A stretch of DNA of 64,000 nucleotides from Rathayibacter sp. VKM Ac-2857 (GTDB taxonomy: Bacteria; Actinomycetota; Actinomycetes; Actinomycetales; Microbacteriaceae). Each line of letters begins with the position of its first letter. Positions within the stretch are counted from its first letter, which is position 1. A model generated the notes under the pieces. That model had not been told where the DNA came from, made no database searches, and worked only from the letters and a program-made list of their open reading frames with translations. Below, piece by piece: positions 16,546 to 25,344 of this stretch. The stretch covers positions 310,001-374,000 of the forward strand of contig NZ_JABMLE010000002.1 of NCBI RefSeq assembly GCF_013205025.1, in the 5' to 3' direction. The position numbers and the translations under genes are program-made.

Positions 16546-18406
16546 CAGGCTCCTCCTCGCGGCCGGGCAGCTCCTCCGGCAGTCGCGTCGTCGGCAGCGC
16601 GCAGACGAACGCCTCGCAGGAGTAGGCCGTCGGCAGGCCGTCGCGCGACGTCCGGCCCTCGAAGAGCTCGAAGCCGGCGCCGGCCCACTCGGCCGCCGCC
16701 TCGTCGGTCACGACCGCGAGCACGCCCAGCCCGGTCTCCCGGGCGCCGGTCTGCAGTTCGGCACGCGCGCCGTCGTCGGGCACGACGACGACCAGCTGCG
16801 TGACCGGTCGCGCGAGGCGCTCCGCCAGGGCGAGCACCCCGCCGAACCCCATCGGCTGCCCGAGCGCGCCCGGTGCGATGCCCGCGACCACGGCCTCCGC
16901 CGCGTCCCGGTAGCGCCGCTCCCCCGTCAGCAGGTACAGCCCGTGGGCCGCCTCGGCCGCCGCGGAGAGTCCCGAGGGGTAGGCGCCCTCGGAGGGATCC
17001 GCCGCCAGCAGCAGCCCGCGCGCGGTGAGCGCCGGATCGCCGCCGCCGGGCAGCGCGAACGGCGGCCAGACCGGCGCCGCGTCCAGAGCGCCGTCGATCA
17101 GTGACCGCGCGACGACCGCGTAGCGGGGCGACCCCTCGGCGAGCGCCAGCTGCAGCAGTCCGCCGGCGAGCATGCCGAGATCCTCGAGCGCCGGACGCGC
17201 GGCGGAGACGGAGTCGCCCAGCGACGCGCGGACACTCACCCGGCCATCAGGCAGGTGCCGCTCGATCAGCAGCTCCGCGGCGTCCCGCGCCGCCGCGATC
17301 CAGTCCTCCCGGCCCAGCGCCCGCCCGGCCCGCGCGAGCGCTCCGATCGCCAGTCCGTTCCAGCCGGTGACGACCTTCTCGTCGAGTGCGGGCGGGGTCA
17401 GATCCGTGCGGTCCTCGGCGAGGTAGTAGCCGCCCTCCGAGCGCTGCCCGTCGATGACGCTCTCGGAGTCCTGCGCGCTGGCGAAGCCGCCGCTCGGCCG
17501 GCGCAGCGTCGCGAGCAGGAAGGACGCGACGCCCTGCGCCACCCCGGCGAGCGCCTCCCGGTCGGTGCCGTCGCGCCCGAGCAGCAGCGCCGCGACGTCG
17601 AGCAGCTGGGCGTTGTCGTAGAGCATCCGCTCGTAGTGCGGATCGCTCCAGTCCTCGCGCGTCGCGTAGCGGAAGAAGCCGCCGTCGCGATCGTGCAGCG
17701 GCGAGCCCGCCAGCGTCAGCAGCGTCCGCTCGGCCAGCCCCGCCCCGTCGTCCCGCGTCGCCAGGAACCCGAGCACCGGCGCCACCGGGAACTTCGGCGC
17801 GCCGCCGAACCCGCCGTGCACCCGGTCCTCCTCGGCAGCGAGCGCCCCGACGGCCTGACCGAGGGCGGCGTCGTCCGGCAGCGCGCCGCCCTGCGGCACC
17901 ACCGCCGTCGCCTCCCGCAGCGCCGTGCTCAGCGACCCCGCCGTCGCCTGCACCTCGTCGCGCCGCAGCCGCCACGCCTCCGCCACCGCATCGAGCACGT
18001 CCGAGAACGCCGGCACCCCGCCGACCGCCCGCGGCGGGAAGTAGGTCCCCGCGTAGAAGGTCTCGCCGGTGGGAGTCGTGAACACCGTCAGCGGCCAGCC
18101 CAGATTCCGCGTGAACGCGCTCGCCGCCGTGAGATAGGCGGTGTCGACGTCCGGATGCTCCTCCCGGTCCACCTTGATCGCCACGAACTGCTCGTTCAGC
18201 CGCGCCGCCAGCACCGGATCCGAGAACGACTCCCGCGCCATCACGTGGCACCAGTGACAGGTCGCGTACCCGATCGACACCAGAACCGGCACGTCCCGGC
18301 GCACCGCCTCGGCGAACGCCTCCTCCCCCCACGGGAACCAGTCGACAGGGTTGTCGGCGTGCGAGCGGAGGTACGGACTGACACTGCTGCGAAGTCTCTC
18401 GGCCAT
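16532..18406 (-). CDS. DUF255 thioredoxin-domain protein (YyaL/spermatogenesis-associated protein 20 family)
   Basis: The 624 aa cytosolic protein has an N-terminal thioredoxin-like DUF255 domain. [27 protein letters not shown] (a CxxC redox site) and NWGWPLTVF-like [12 protein letters not shown] are its signatures. The remainder is an (alpha/alpha)6 glycoside-hydrolase-like toroid with ASAQDSES and [13 protein letters not shown]. The family is widespread, but its reaction is not established. The ATG at 18406 follows TAGCGT by 7 nt; the longer frame upstream runs into REP-like repeats and is not coding. It converges on and overlaps the sulfurtransferase gene. Confidence 0.92.
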   Translation of the reverse strand: MAERLRSSVSPYLRSHADNPVDWFPWGEEAFAEAVRRDVPVLVSIGYATCHWCHVMARESFSDPVLAARLNEQFVAIKVDREEHPDVDTAYLTAASAFTRNLGWPLTVFTTPTGETFYAGTYFPPRAVGGVPAFSDVLDAVAEAWRLRRDEVQATAGSLSTALREATAVVPQGGALPDDAALGQAVGALAAEEDRVHGGFGGAPKFPVAPVLGFLATRDDGAGLAERTLLTLAGSPLHDRDGGFFRYATREDWSDPHYERMLYDNAQLLDVAALLLGRDGTDREALAGVAQGVASFLLATLRRPSGGFASAQDSESVIDGQRSEGGYYLAEDRTDLTPPALDEKVVTGWNGLAIGALARAGRALGREDWIAAARDAAELLIERHLPDGRVSVRASLGDSVSAARPALEDLGMLAGGLLQLALAEGSPRYAVVARSLIDGALDAAPVWPPFALPGGGDPALTARGLLLAADPSEGAYPSGLSAAAEAAHGLYLLTGERRYRDAAEAVVAGIAPGALGQPMGFGGVLALAERLARPVTQLVVVVPDDGARAELQTGARETGLGVLAVVTDEAAAEWAGAGFELFEGRTSRDGLPTAYSCEAFVCALPTTRLPEELPGREEEPVRRP

Positions 18407-18413
18407 GCCCTCC

Positions 18414-18419
18414 ACGCTA
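18414..18419 (-). promoter_or_regulatory. -10 box of the DUF255 gene (leaderless type)
   Basis: TAGCGT ends 7 nt before the ATG at 18406. It lies at the edge of REP-like repeat cluster 2. Confidence 0.55.
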
Positions 18420-18448
18420 GACGCGCCGCCCCGCCCGCGAGGCCGTTC

Positions 18449-18881
18449 CTGCTGATCGAGCAGCCCGCGCAGCGGGCGTATCGAGCGGACGGGGCGCCTT
18501 CGGCGCCAGCGCAGGGCGGGGAAGAGACCGACGTTCATGCGGTGGTGGGTCTCGATACGCCCCTGCGGGGCTACTCGACCAGCATGCTGCGGGCGTCTCT
18601 TCCAAGTAGATCCACCACCGCCGGAAGCCGAGTCTGCAGACCCGACCTGCTGACGACCGCGGGTCTCGATACGCCCCTCCGGGGCTACTCGACCAGCATG
18701 AGGCGCGGGCATCTCTCCCGGCAGAACGACCAGCGCCGGAGAGCGCTGCCCATGCTGATCGAGTAGCTCGCGCAGCGGGCGTATCGAGATCCACCACCGG
18801 CAGAAGATGAGTCTGCAGACCCGGCCTGCCGACGACCGTGGGTCTCGATACGCCCCTGCGGGGCTACTCGACCAGCATGAG
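18449..18881. repeat. REP-like repeat cluster 2
   Basis: Five copies of the CTCGATACGCCC / GGGCTACTCGA unit: about 18449-18486 (-), 18544-18587 (+), 18659-18703 (+), 18748-18793 (-) and 18838-18881 (+). Copies three and five share about 40 bp of upstream flank (GTCTGCAGACCCG... GACGACCG), so the duplicated module is nearer 85 bp than 40. No coding sequence is seen. Confidence 0.85.
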
Positions 18882-18917
18882 CGTGCGCGGTTTCGGCGTG
18901 GAGAATCTCACCCGGAG

Positions 18918-19014
18918 GGGTGGACGCGGTGCCTCGTCGCGGCTCCTGGCTCGGGTCTGGCGGGCGCGCCGCAGGCGCGCGGGAAGGAGCCGCGACGAGG
19001 CACCGCGTTCACCC
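18918..19014. repeat. 97-bp long inverted repeat with 30-bp arms
   Basis: Arms 18918-18947 and 18985-19014 pair along 30 positions with one G-T wobble; the inner 24 bp (18924-18947 with 18985-19008) are perfect. The 37-nt loop itself contains a smaller GCGCGCC/GGCGCGC hairpin. It starts 20 bp past the stop of the small PLDc_N gene. It could be a terminator, a small miniature transposable element or a structured RNA. Confidence 0.85.
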
Positions 19015-19034
19015 ACCCGTCAGCACAGCGGACG

Positions 19035-19268
19035 TCAGCGCTCGAAGAACCACCCCGTCGGCCGCTGCGGCCCCGACGAGGTCCCGCCCCCGCTCGCCCG
19101 CCGCCCGAACACCAGGTACGCGATGCTCCCCGCGAACGGCAGGATCACGATCAGCGCCACCCAGCCGACCTTCGCCACCGTCGACAGCCGCCGGTTCGCC
19201 AGCACGCCCCGGATCGCGAGGATCAGCAGGACGATGTTGAGGATCACGAGGAGGGACTGCGTGTTCAC
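19035..19268 (-). CDS. small PLDc_N-domain membrane protein
   Basis: A 77 aa protein with GTG start at 19268 and two hydrophobic helices (about 5-23 and 35-53) separated by a basic ANRRLS loop. The second helix ends in IAYLVFGRR, the hallmark of the PLDc_N (phospholipase D N-terminal) domain. No catalytic PLD domain follows; the tail is Gly/Ser-rich. Such stand-alone proteins are common actinobacterial membrane proteins of unknown role. It is divergent from hrpA, with 100 bp between the two starts. Confidence 0.75.
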   Translation of the reverse strand: MNTQSLLVILNIVLLILAIRGVLANRRLSTVAKVGWVALIVILPFAGSIAYLVFGRRASGGGTSSGPQRPTGWFFER

Positions 19269-19353
19269 ACTCGGCTCTCTGCTCGGTCCGCGCGGCGCGG
19301 GCAGCCACCCGCGGGATTCCGCCGGGAGACCTGGGCATCATGTCACGGCGCCG

Positions 19354-19359
19354 TAGGAT
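19354..19359 (+). promoter_or_regulatory. probable -10 box of hrpA
   Basis: TAGGAT lies 9 nt before the hrpA ATG at 19369, with GGAGGG between. The spacing is a little longer than the leaderless type, giving a leader of only a few bases. Confidence 0.45.
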
Positions 19360-19368
19360 GGAGGGCTC

Positions 19369-22300
19369 ATGTCAGACGTCCTCAGCATCCGGTATCCTCC
19401 CGAACTCCCCGTCTCGGCGCGCAGGGACGACATCGCCGCCGCCATCCGCGACCACCAGGTCGTCATCGTCGCCGGCGCCACCGGCTCCGGCAAGACGACG
19501 CAGCTGCCCAAGATCTGCCTCGAGCTGGGCCGCGAGAGCATTGCGCACACCCAGCCCCGCCGCATCGCCGCCCGCACCATCGCCGAGCGCATCGCCGAGG
19601 AGCTGGACGACGAGGTCGGCGGGATCGTCGGCTACCAGGTCCGCTTCACCGACAAGGCGAGCGCGTCGACCCGGATCAAGCTGATGACCGACGGCATCCT
19701 GCTCAACGAGATGAACCACGACCGGATGCTCAGCCGGTACGACACGATCATCATCGACGAGGCGCACGAGCGCAGCCTCAACATCGACTTCCTGCTCGGC
19801 TACCTGCATCGCCTGCTCCCCCGCCGCCCGGACCTCAAGCTGATCATCACCTCCGCCACGATCGATCCGCAGAGCTTCGCCGAGCACTTCCGGGACGCCG
19901 CCGGCGAGCCCGCGCCGATCATCGAGGTCTCCGGCCGCACCTACCCCGTCGAGATCCGCTATCGCCCGCTCGTCGCCGAGGAGCCCGAGGAGGAGGACGA
20001 CACCGACGTCCCCGACGCCACGAGCGGCAGCCGCGATCTGATGACCGGCATCGCCGACGCGCTGGCCGAGCTGGCCCGCGAGGACCAGGGCGACGTCCTC
20101 GTCTTCCTCTCCGGCGAGAACGAGATCCGCGACGCCGAGGACGCGATCCGCGGGCGGAACCTCCCCGGCACCGAGGTCCTCCCCCTCTACGGCCGACTGT
20201 CGGCCGCCGACCAGCACCGCGTCTTCGAGCGCGGGCGCACCCCGGGCGTCCGCCGGCGCGTGGTGCTCGCGACCAACGTCGCCGAGACCAGCCTCACCGT
20301 GCCCGGCATCCGCTACGTCATCGACGGCGGCACCGCCCGCATCTCGCGCTACAGCGCCCGCTCGAAGGTGCAGCGCCTGCCGATCGAGGCGATCTCGCAG
20401 GCATCGGCGAACCAGCGCTCCGGCCGCTCCGGCCGCACCAGTGCGGGCATCGCGATCCGGCTCTACTCGGAGGAGGACTTCGAGCGCCGCCCCGAGTTCA
20501 CCGACCCGGAGATCCTGCGCACCGGCCTCGCCGCCGTCATCCTGCAGATGATCTCGCTCGGCCTCGGCGACATCGCCGGCTTCCCGTTCCTCACCCCGCC
20601 CGACTCCCGCGGCATCAAGGACGGTCTCGACCTCCTCACCGAGCTCGGCGCGATCCGCGGCGACGCCGCCGCCCCCGCCGACTCCCCTCCGCGAGATGCC
20701 ACTTCGGTACGCGACACGCCGGAGAAGGCGAGCACAAGTGGCATCTCGCGGGCGGCGGGGGCCGGCAAGGCGCCGCAGCTCACGCGGATCGGGCGGGATC
20801 TCGCGCGGCTGCCGATCGATCCGCGGTTCGGGCGGATGGTGATCGAGTCGCGCAAGCACGACGTCAGCCGCGAGGTGATGGCGATCGTCGCCGGGCTGAC
20901 GATCCAGGACGTCCGGGAGCGCCCGCTCGAGCGTCGCGCGCAGGCCGACCAGCAGCACGCCCGCTTCGTCGACCCCACCAGCGACTTCCTCACCCTGCTC
21001 AACCTCTGGAACTACGTGGAGGAGAAGCAGGCCGAGCTCTCCTCCAGCGCCTTCCGCCGGCTCTGCAAGGCCGAGTACCTCAACTACCTCCGCGTGCGCG
21101 AATGGCAGGACGTCTTCCGCCAGCTCCGCCAGCTGGCCCGCCCGCTCAAGCTCGAGCTGGGCGAGCCGAAGGTCGACCCCGACGGGATCCACCGAAGCCT
21201 GCTCGCCGGGCTGCTCTCGCACCTGGGCATCAAGGACACCACCTCGCAGCAGGCCCAGCGCGCGGCGAAGAACCGCGAGCGCCAGAGCGTCCAGTACGTC
21301 GGCGCCCGCAATGCGAAGTTCTCGATCTTCCCCGGCAGCGCACTGGCGAAGAAGCAGCCCGACGCCCTGATGAGCGCCGAGCTGGTCGAGACCAGCAAGC
21401 TGTTCGCCCGCTCCAACGCCGCGATCGATCCGGCCTGGGCCGAGGCGATCGCCGGCGACCTGGTGAAGCGGCAGTTCAGCGAGCCGCACTGGGAGAAGGC
21501 GCAGGGCGCGGCCGTCGCCTACGAGAAGGTCACGCTCTACGGCGTGCCGATCATCGCGCGCCGCCGCGTGCAGTTCTCCCGGATCGACGCCGGCTACGCC
21601 CGCGAGCTCTTCATCCGGCACGCCCTCGTCGAGGGCGAGTGGGACGCCCGGCACGCCTTCGACCGCAAGAACCGGGCCCTGCGCGCCGAGCTCGAGCGCC
21701 TCGAGGAGCGCACCCGCCGCCGCGACCTGCTCGTCGACGACGAGGCCGTCTTCGACTTCTACGACCGCCGGGTGCCGCGCGACATCACCTCGGTCCGCTC
21801 CTTCGACTCCTGGTGGCGCACGGCCCAGCACGACGAGCCCGACCTGCTGACCATGACGCAGGAGACCCTCCTGCCCGAGGACGCGGAGCAGATCGACGAG
21901 ACCGCCTTCCCGACCCAGTGGCGCCAGGCCGACCAGCGCTTCCGGCTCTCCTACCGGTTCGAGCCGGGCACGGAGGAGGACGGCGTCACCGTGCACGTGC
22001 CGCTCGCGCTGCTGCCGCGCGTCACGCCGCTCGGCTTCGACTGGCTGGTCCCGGGGCTCCGCGCCGAGCTCGTCACCGCGATGATCAAGGCGCTGCCGAA
22101 GCACCTGCGCCGGAACGTCGTGCCCGCGAACGACTGGGCGCGCAAGCTCACCGCCGCGCTCCCCCAGGACGTGCCGAACCCGCCGACCGAGTCGTTCGCC
22201 GCGACCCTCGCCGGCGCGATCCGCCGCGAGGCCGGCGTCGTGATCGACGCCTCCGACTTCGACCTCGAGCGCATCCCCGCGCACCTCCGCGTCACCTTCG

Positions 22301-23292
22301 CGATCGCCGACGAGCGCGGCCGCACCGTCGCCGCCGGCAAGGAGCTCGCGCCGCTGGCCGAGCGCCTGCGCGGCCGGGTCCGCGACGAGGTCGCCCGGGT
22401 CGTCGAGGCGCGCGTGCCCGACGCTCTCGAGCGCCGCGGCATCAGGACCTGGGACATGGCGGAGCTGCCCCGCGTCACCGACACCCGGCAGGGCGGCAAC
22501 ACGATCCGCGCCTACCCGGCGCTGATCGACGACGGCGACTCCGTCTCGATCCGCCTGCTCGCGACCGCGGAGGACCAGGCCCGCGAGCACCCGCGCGGCG
22601 TCCGCCGCCTGCTGCTGCTCGCGACGCCCAGCCCGGTCGCCTACGTGCAGCAGTACCTGACGGCGAACGAGAAGCTCGTGCTCGCGCAGAGCCCGTACCA
22701 GAACACGACCGCGCTGTTCGGCGACTGCCTGCTCGCCTGCGTCGACGCGGTGCTCTGGCGGATGAAGCCGGACGGGATGCTCTTCCTCCGCGCCGAGTTC
22801 GACGCGGTGCGCGACCGGGTCTCGGCCAACGTGATGGACTCGATGTTCGAGACCGTGAAGACGGTCACCACCGTCCTGACCACGGCGCGCGGGGTCGAGA
22901 AGGCGCTCAAGGCCTCCACGAGCATGGCGCTGCTCCCCGCGCTGACCGACGCCCGCGAGCAGCTGACCGGGCTCGTGCACCCCGGCTTCGTCTCCGCGAC
23001 CGGCCTCGAGCGGCTCCGGCACCTGCCGCGCTACCTCGCCGGCATCACCGAGCGCTTCGGCAAGATCGGCGAGAACGTCGGCCGCGACCGGGTCTGGCTG
23101 AACGAGGTGCAGGCCGCGCAGGAGCTCTACCACTCCGCGGGCGGCACGATCCCGCTGCCGCCGCACGCGCCCGAGCGGCTGGTGCGCGCCCGCTGGCTGA
23201 TCGAGGAGCTGCGCATCAGCTTCTTCGCGCAGAGCCTGGGCACCGTGGAGAGCGTGTCGCTGCAGCGGATCAGGAAGGTCCTCGCGGGCTGA
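19369..23292 (+). CDS. hrpA: HrpA-type DEAH-box ATP-dependent RNA helicase, with in-frame repeat insertion
   Basis: The 1307 aa DEAH-box helicase has Walker A GATGSGKTTQLPK near residue 40, IIDEAHERSLN (DEAH), SATID and the motif VI region QRSGRSGRTSAG. HA2 and OB-fold domains and the long C-terminal DUF3418-like region typical of bacterial HrpA follow. HrpA family members act on mRNA or rRNA; HrpA in E. coli processes a fimbrial mRNA. Residues about 441-461 are encoded by a complete copy of the palindromic repeat found elsewhere between genes, inside an Ala/Pro/Ser-rich insertion just before HA2 (TRIGRDLARLPIDPRFGRM). The frame stays open. Confidence 0.94.
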   Translation: MSDVLSIRYPPELPVSARRDDIAAAIRDHQVVIVAGATGSGKTTQLPKICLELGRESIAHTQPRRIAARTIAERIAEELDDEVGGIVGYQVRFTDKASASTRIKLMTDGILLNEMNHDRMLSRYDTIIIDEAHERSLNIDFLLGYLHRLLPRRPDLKLIITSATIDPQSFAEHFRDAAGEPAPIIEVSGRTYPVEIRYRPLVAEEPEEEDDTDVPDATSGSRDLMTGIADALAELAREDQGDVLVFLSGENEIRDAEDAIRGRNLPGTEVLPLYGRLSAADQHRVFERGRTPGVRRRVVLATNVAETSLTVPGIRYVIDGGTARISRYSARSKVQRLPIEAISQASANQRSGRSGRTSAGIAIRLYSEEDFERRPEFTDPEILRTGLAAVILQMISLGLGDIAGFPFLTPPDSRGIKDGLDLLTELGAIRGDAAAPADSPPRDATSVRDTPEKASTSGISRAAGAGKAPQLTRIGRDLARLPIDPRFGRMVIESRKHDVSREVMAIVAGLTIQDVRERPLERRAQADQQHARFVDPTSDFLTLLNLWNYVEEKQAELSSSAFRRLCKAEYLNYLRVREWQDVFRQLRQLARPLKLELGEPKVDPDGIHRSLLAGLLSHLGIKDTTSQQAQRAAKNRERQSVQYVGARNAKFSIFPGSALAKKQPDALMSAELVETSKLFARSNAAIDPAWAEAIAGDLVKRQFSEPHWEKAQGAAVAYEKVTLYGVPIIARRRVQFSRIDAGYARELFIRHALVEGEWDARHAFDRKNRALRAELERLEERTRRRDLLVDDEAVFDFYDRRVPRDITSVRSFDSWWRTAQHDEPDLLTMTQETLLPEDAEQIDETAFPTQWRQADQRFRLSYRFEPGTEEDGVTVHVPLALLPRVTPLGFDWLVPGLRAELVTAMIKALPKHLRRNVVPANDWARKLTAALPQDVPNPPTESFAATLAGAIRREAGVVIDASDFDLERIPAHLRVTFAIADERGRTVAAGKELAPLAERLRGRVRDEVARVVEARVPDALERRGIRTWDMAELPRVTDTRQGGNTIRAYPALIDDGDSVSIRLLATAEDQAREHPRGVRRLLLLATPSPVAYVQQYLTANEKLVLAQSPYQNTTALFGDCLLACVDAVLWRMKPDGMLFLRAEFDAVRDRVSANVMDSMFETVKTVTTVLTTARGVEKALKASTSMALLPALTDAREQLTGLVHPGFVSATGLERLRHLPRYLAGITERFGKIGENVGRDRVWLNEVQAAQELYHSAGGTIPLPPHAPERLVRARWLIEELRISFFAQSLGTVESVSLQRIRKVLAG
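20691..20749. repeat. palindromic element, copy B, in frame inside hrpA
   Basis: Arms 20691-20704 and 20736-20749 (14 bp perfect: GCGAGATGCCACTT and its complement). The centre contains the reverse complement of CGGCGTGTCGCG, so this copy lies in the opposite orientation to the other three. It encodes about 20 residues (PRDATSVRDTP... SGISR) within HrpA. Confidence 0.9.
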
Positions 23293-23348
23293 CCGGAGTC
23301 GCCGCCGGCCGGTTCGGCACACGACGCCGGCGGGCCTCCGCGGGCCGC

Positions 23349-23354
23349 TAGTGT
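23349..23354 (+). promoter_or_regulatory. -10 box of the MFS gene (leaderless type)
   Basis: TAGTGT ends 6 nt before the GTG at 23361. Confidence 0.55.
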
Positions 23355-23360
23355 CGTCCG

Positions 23361-24566
23361 GTGGGCAGCTACACCGAACTCCTGAGAACCCCCGGCGTGG
23401 GTCGCATCATCGCGGCCCAGCTCACCGCGCGCTTCCCGTTCGGGATGCTCTCGCTCGCGTTCCTGCTGCACGTGGAGCGCGTGCACGACTCCTACGCCGC
23501 GGCCGGCCTCGTGCTCGGCTCGATGTCGATCGGCCAGGCGATCGCCGGTCCGCTGACCAGCCGCCTGATGGGCCGGCTCGGGATGCGGCGCGTGCTCACC
23601 GCGACCCTGATCGTCTGCGCGGCCGCGATCATCGCGATGGCGCTGCTGCCGCTGGAGATCTGGCAGTTCGTCGTCATCGGCTTCGTCGCGGGCCTCAGCA
23701 TGCCGCCCGTGCAGCCGGCCGTCCGCACGATATACCCGAAGATGGTGCCCAGCTCGCAGCTGACCCCGCTGTTCTCGCTCGACGCCTCGGCGCAGGAGAT
23801 CATCTGGGTGCTCGGCCCGGTGCTGACGACGTTCGTCTCGATCCAGATCTCGACCGTCGCGGGCATCCTCACCGCCGCGTTCTTCCTGATCGGCGGCGGG
23901 ATCTGGTTCATCGCCTCGCCCGAGGTCGGCCGGGTGCGCATCCCGCGGTCGCGCCGGAAGCTCGGCGTCGTGCTGACCAAGCCCCCGGTGCTGCTCGCCA
24001 CGGTGGTCGGCTTCCTGCTGGTCGGCGCCTGCGCCGCGGTCGAGGCGGGCGTCGTGGCGGTCTTCGGCGAGGGCGGAGTGGAGTCGGGCATCGTCCTGGC
24101 GGTCTTCGCGGCCGGCTCGCTCCTCGGCGGCCTCACCCTCGGCCACATCCCGATCAGCCGCTGGGCCACCGCGCGGCGGATGCTGATCGTCACGGTCGGC
24201 ATGGGCCTCGCCGCCTTCTCGACCGACTTCTGGTGGCTCTCGATCACGCTCTTCCTGGCCGGGGTCGGCATCGCGCCGGCCCTCGCCGCCCTCTTCACGA
24301 TCACCGCGGCGAGCGTGAAGTTCTCCGACACCGCGGAGGCCTACGGCTGGGTCGGCACGGGGCAGCTGATCGGCGCGGCGCTCGGCTCGGCCATCGCCGG
24401 CGTGCAGATCGACCAGTCGGGGCCGACCGCCGCGATCGCGGTCGCCGCGGTGTTCGCCTTCGTCGGCTTCGTCGTCCCGGCACTCGGCCGCCGCTACCAC
24501 CCGGACCTGCGCGGGCGCGACGCGAGCCCGCTGCCCGACACCGAGCCGGTGGAGCTGCCGACCTGA
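23361..24566 (+). CDS. major facilitator superfamily transporter
   Basis: The 401 aa protein has about twelve hydrophobic segments in two halves, with a charged central loop around RVRIPRSRRKLGV. LMGRLGMRRVLTATL after the second helix resembles the MFS motif-A loop. It looks like the YbfB/MFS_1 group of small drug or metabolite exporters; the substrate cannot be read from sequence. GTG start at 23361, set by the TAGTGT box. It follows hrpA on the same strand with a 68-bp gap but has its own promoter. Confidence 0.85.
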   Translation: MGSYTELLRTPGVGRIIAAQLTARFPFGMLSLAFLLHVERVHDSYAAAGLVLGSMSIGQAIAGPLTSRLMGRLGMRRVLTATLIVCAAAIIAMALLPLEIWQFVVIGFVAGLSMPPVQPAVRTIYPKMVPSSQLTPLFSLDASAQEIIWVLGPVLTTFVSIQISTVAGILTAAFFLIGGGIWFIASPEVGRVRIPRSRRKLGVVLTKPPVLLATVVGFLLVGACAAVEAGVVAVFGEGGVESGIVLAVFAAGSLLGGLTLGHIPISRWATARRMLIVTVGMGLAAFSTDFWWLSITLFLAGVGIAPALAALFTITAASVKFSDTAEAYGWVGTGQLIGAALGSAIAGVQIDQSGPTAAIAVAAVFAFVGFVVPALGRRYHPDLRGRDASPLPDTEPVELPT

Positions 24567-24688
24567 GTCGACGCCCTCGACGTCGCGACTGCGGAGGCGC
24601 CTCCCACTCGGCTCCGACCCCGCTCTCTTGAGGCTCCCAGGCGCGCCCCCCTAGGGTGGGGCTCGCCGAGGAGACGGAGGGGCCGCCG

Positions 24689-25240
24689 ATGGGACTGCGC
24701 GACGACGCGGAGGAACTCGTCCGCCAGCACCAGCGCGAGGCGGAGGAGGCGCACGTCCTCGACCCCTGGGCCGATCCCGAGACACCCGAGTGGGCCGGCG
24801 AGCTCGCCGCGGCGCTCTGGCAGGGCTCGTTCCGCCCCAGCCCCGTGTACTACCGCGCGGAGGACCCCTCGCACGCGTGGCGCGGGCCGCACCCGATCCG
24901 GGTGCACCACCTCGGCTTCGGCTGGCAGATCACCGCGCGGCGGCTGCGCTCCGGTGCGATAGTGCCGAGCACCGTCGTGCTGCTGGAGACGGGCACGCTC
25001 TGGCTCGGTCTCGGACCCGCCCGTCGGCCGGGCCGCGGACTCCGTGGCCTCGGCGAGCAGGGGATGGTCGAGGGGCTGCAGCCCGGACACGACGACTACT
25101 TCGCCGTCCGCCGCTTCGTGCACTCGAGCCAGGCCGCGCGCGACGACCGCCGCCTCCTCTTCGGCGTCGCCGGCCTCGCCGCGCTGATCGAGGACACCGT
25201 CCGCGTGGGCCCGCACGGCGAGCTGCACTGGCACCTCTGA
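24689..25240 (+). CDS. hypothetical protein, 183 aa
   Basis: I do not recognise this protein. It starts MGLRDDAEELVRQHQREAEE, a charged helix, then WADPETPEWAGELAAALW and PSPVYYRAEDPSHAWRG. Its second half has beta-strand-like segments (HHLGFGWQITARRL, VLLETGTLWLGLG) and ends in histidine- and tryptophan-rich GELHWHL. No signal peptide or membrane helix is seen, so it is probably cytosolic. GGAGGGG 7 nt before the ATG at 24689 decides the start. A TAGGGT box about 35 bp upstream may be its promoter. Confidence 0.7.
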   Translation: MGLRDDAEELVRQHQREAEEAHVLDPWADPETPEWAGELAAALWQGSFRPSPVYYRAEDPSHAWRGPHPIRVHHLGFGWQITARRLRSGAIVPSTVVLLETGTLWLGLGPARRPGRGLRGLGEQGMVEGLQPGHDDYFAVRRFVHSSQAARDDRRLLFGVAGLAALIEDTVRVGPHGELHWHL

Positions 25241-25262
25241 CGCCGGGCCCCTCTGACCCTCT

Positions 25263-25325
25263 CCGCGAGATGCCACTTGTGACCGGCTTTCTCGGCGTGT
25301 CGTGCTCACAAGTGGCATCTCGCGG
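25263..25325. repeat. 63-bp palindromic element, copy C
   Basis: Perfect 20-bp arms at 25263-25282 and 25306-25325 around a loop containing CGGCGTGTCG. It sits between two plus-strand genes, ending 19 bp before the aldo/keto reductase ATG. It could terminate the upstream gene or lie in the downstream leader. Confidence 0.9.
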
Positions 25326-25344
25326 GAGAGGGAAGAATGGGGGG

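Noticed and set aside
18417-18797. Open frames through REP-like clusters, encoding [12 protein letters not shown]-type peptides
   Set aside because: The same peptides appear wherever the repeat occurs, in several frames and on both strands. They reflect the DNA repeat rather than genes.
19372-23322. Minus-strand open frame of over 1300 codons opposite hrpA
   Set aside because: It is a full-length antisense shadow. The plus strand encodes all DEAH helicase motifs, whereas the antisense product has no recognisable domain.
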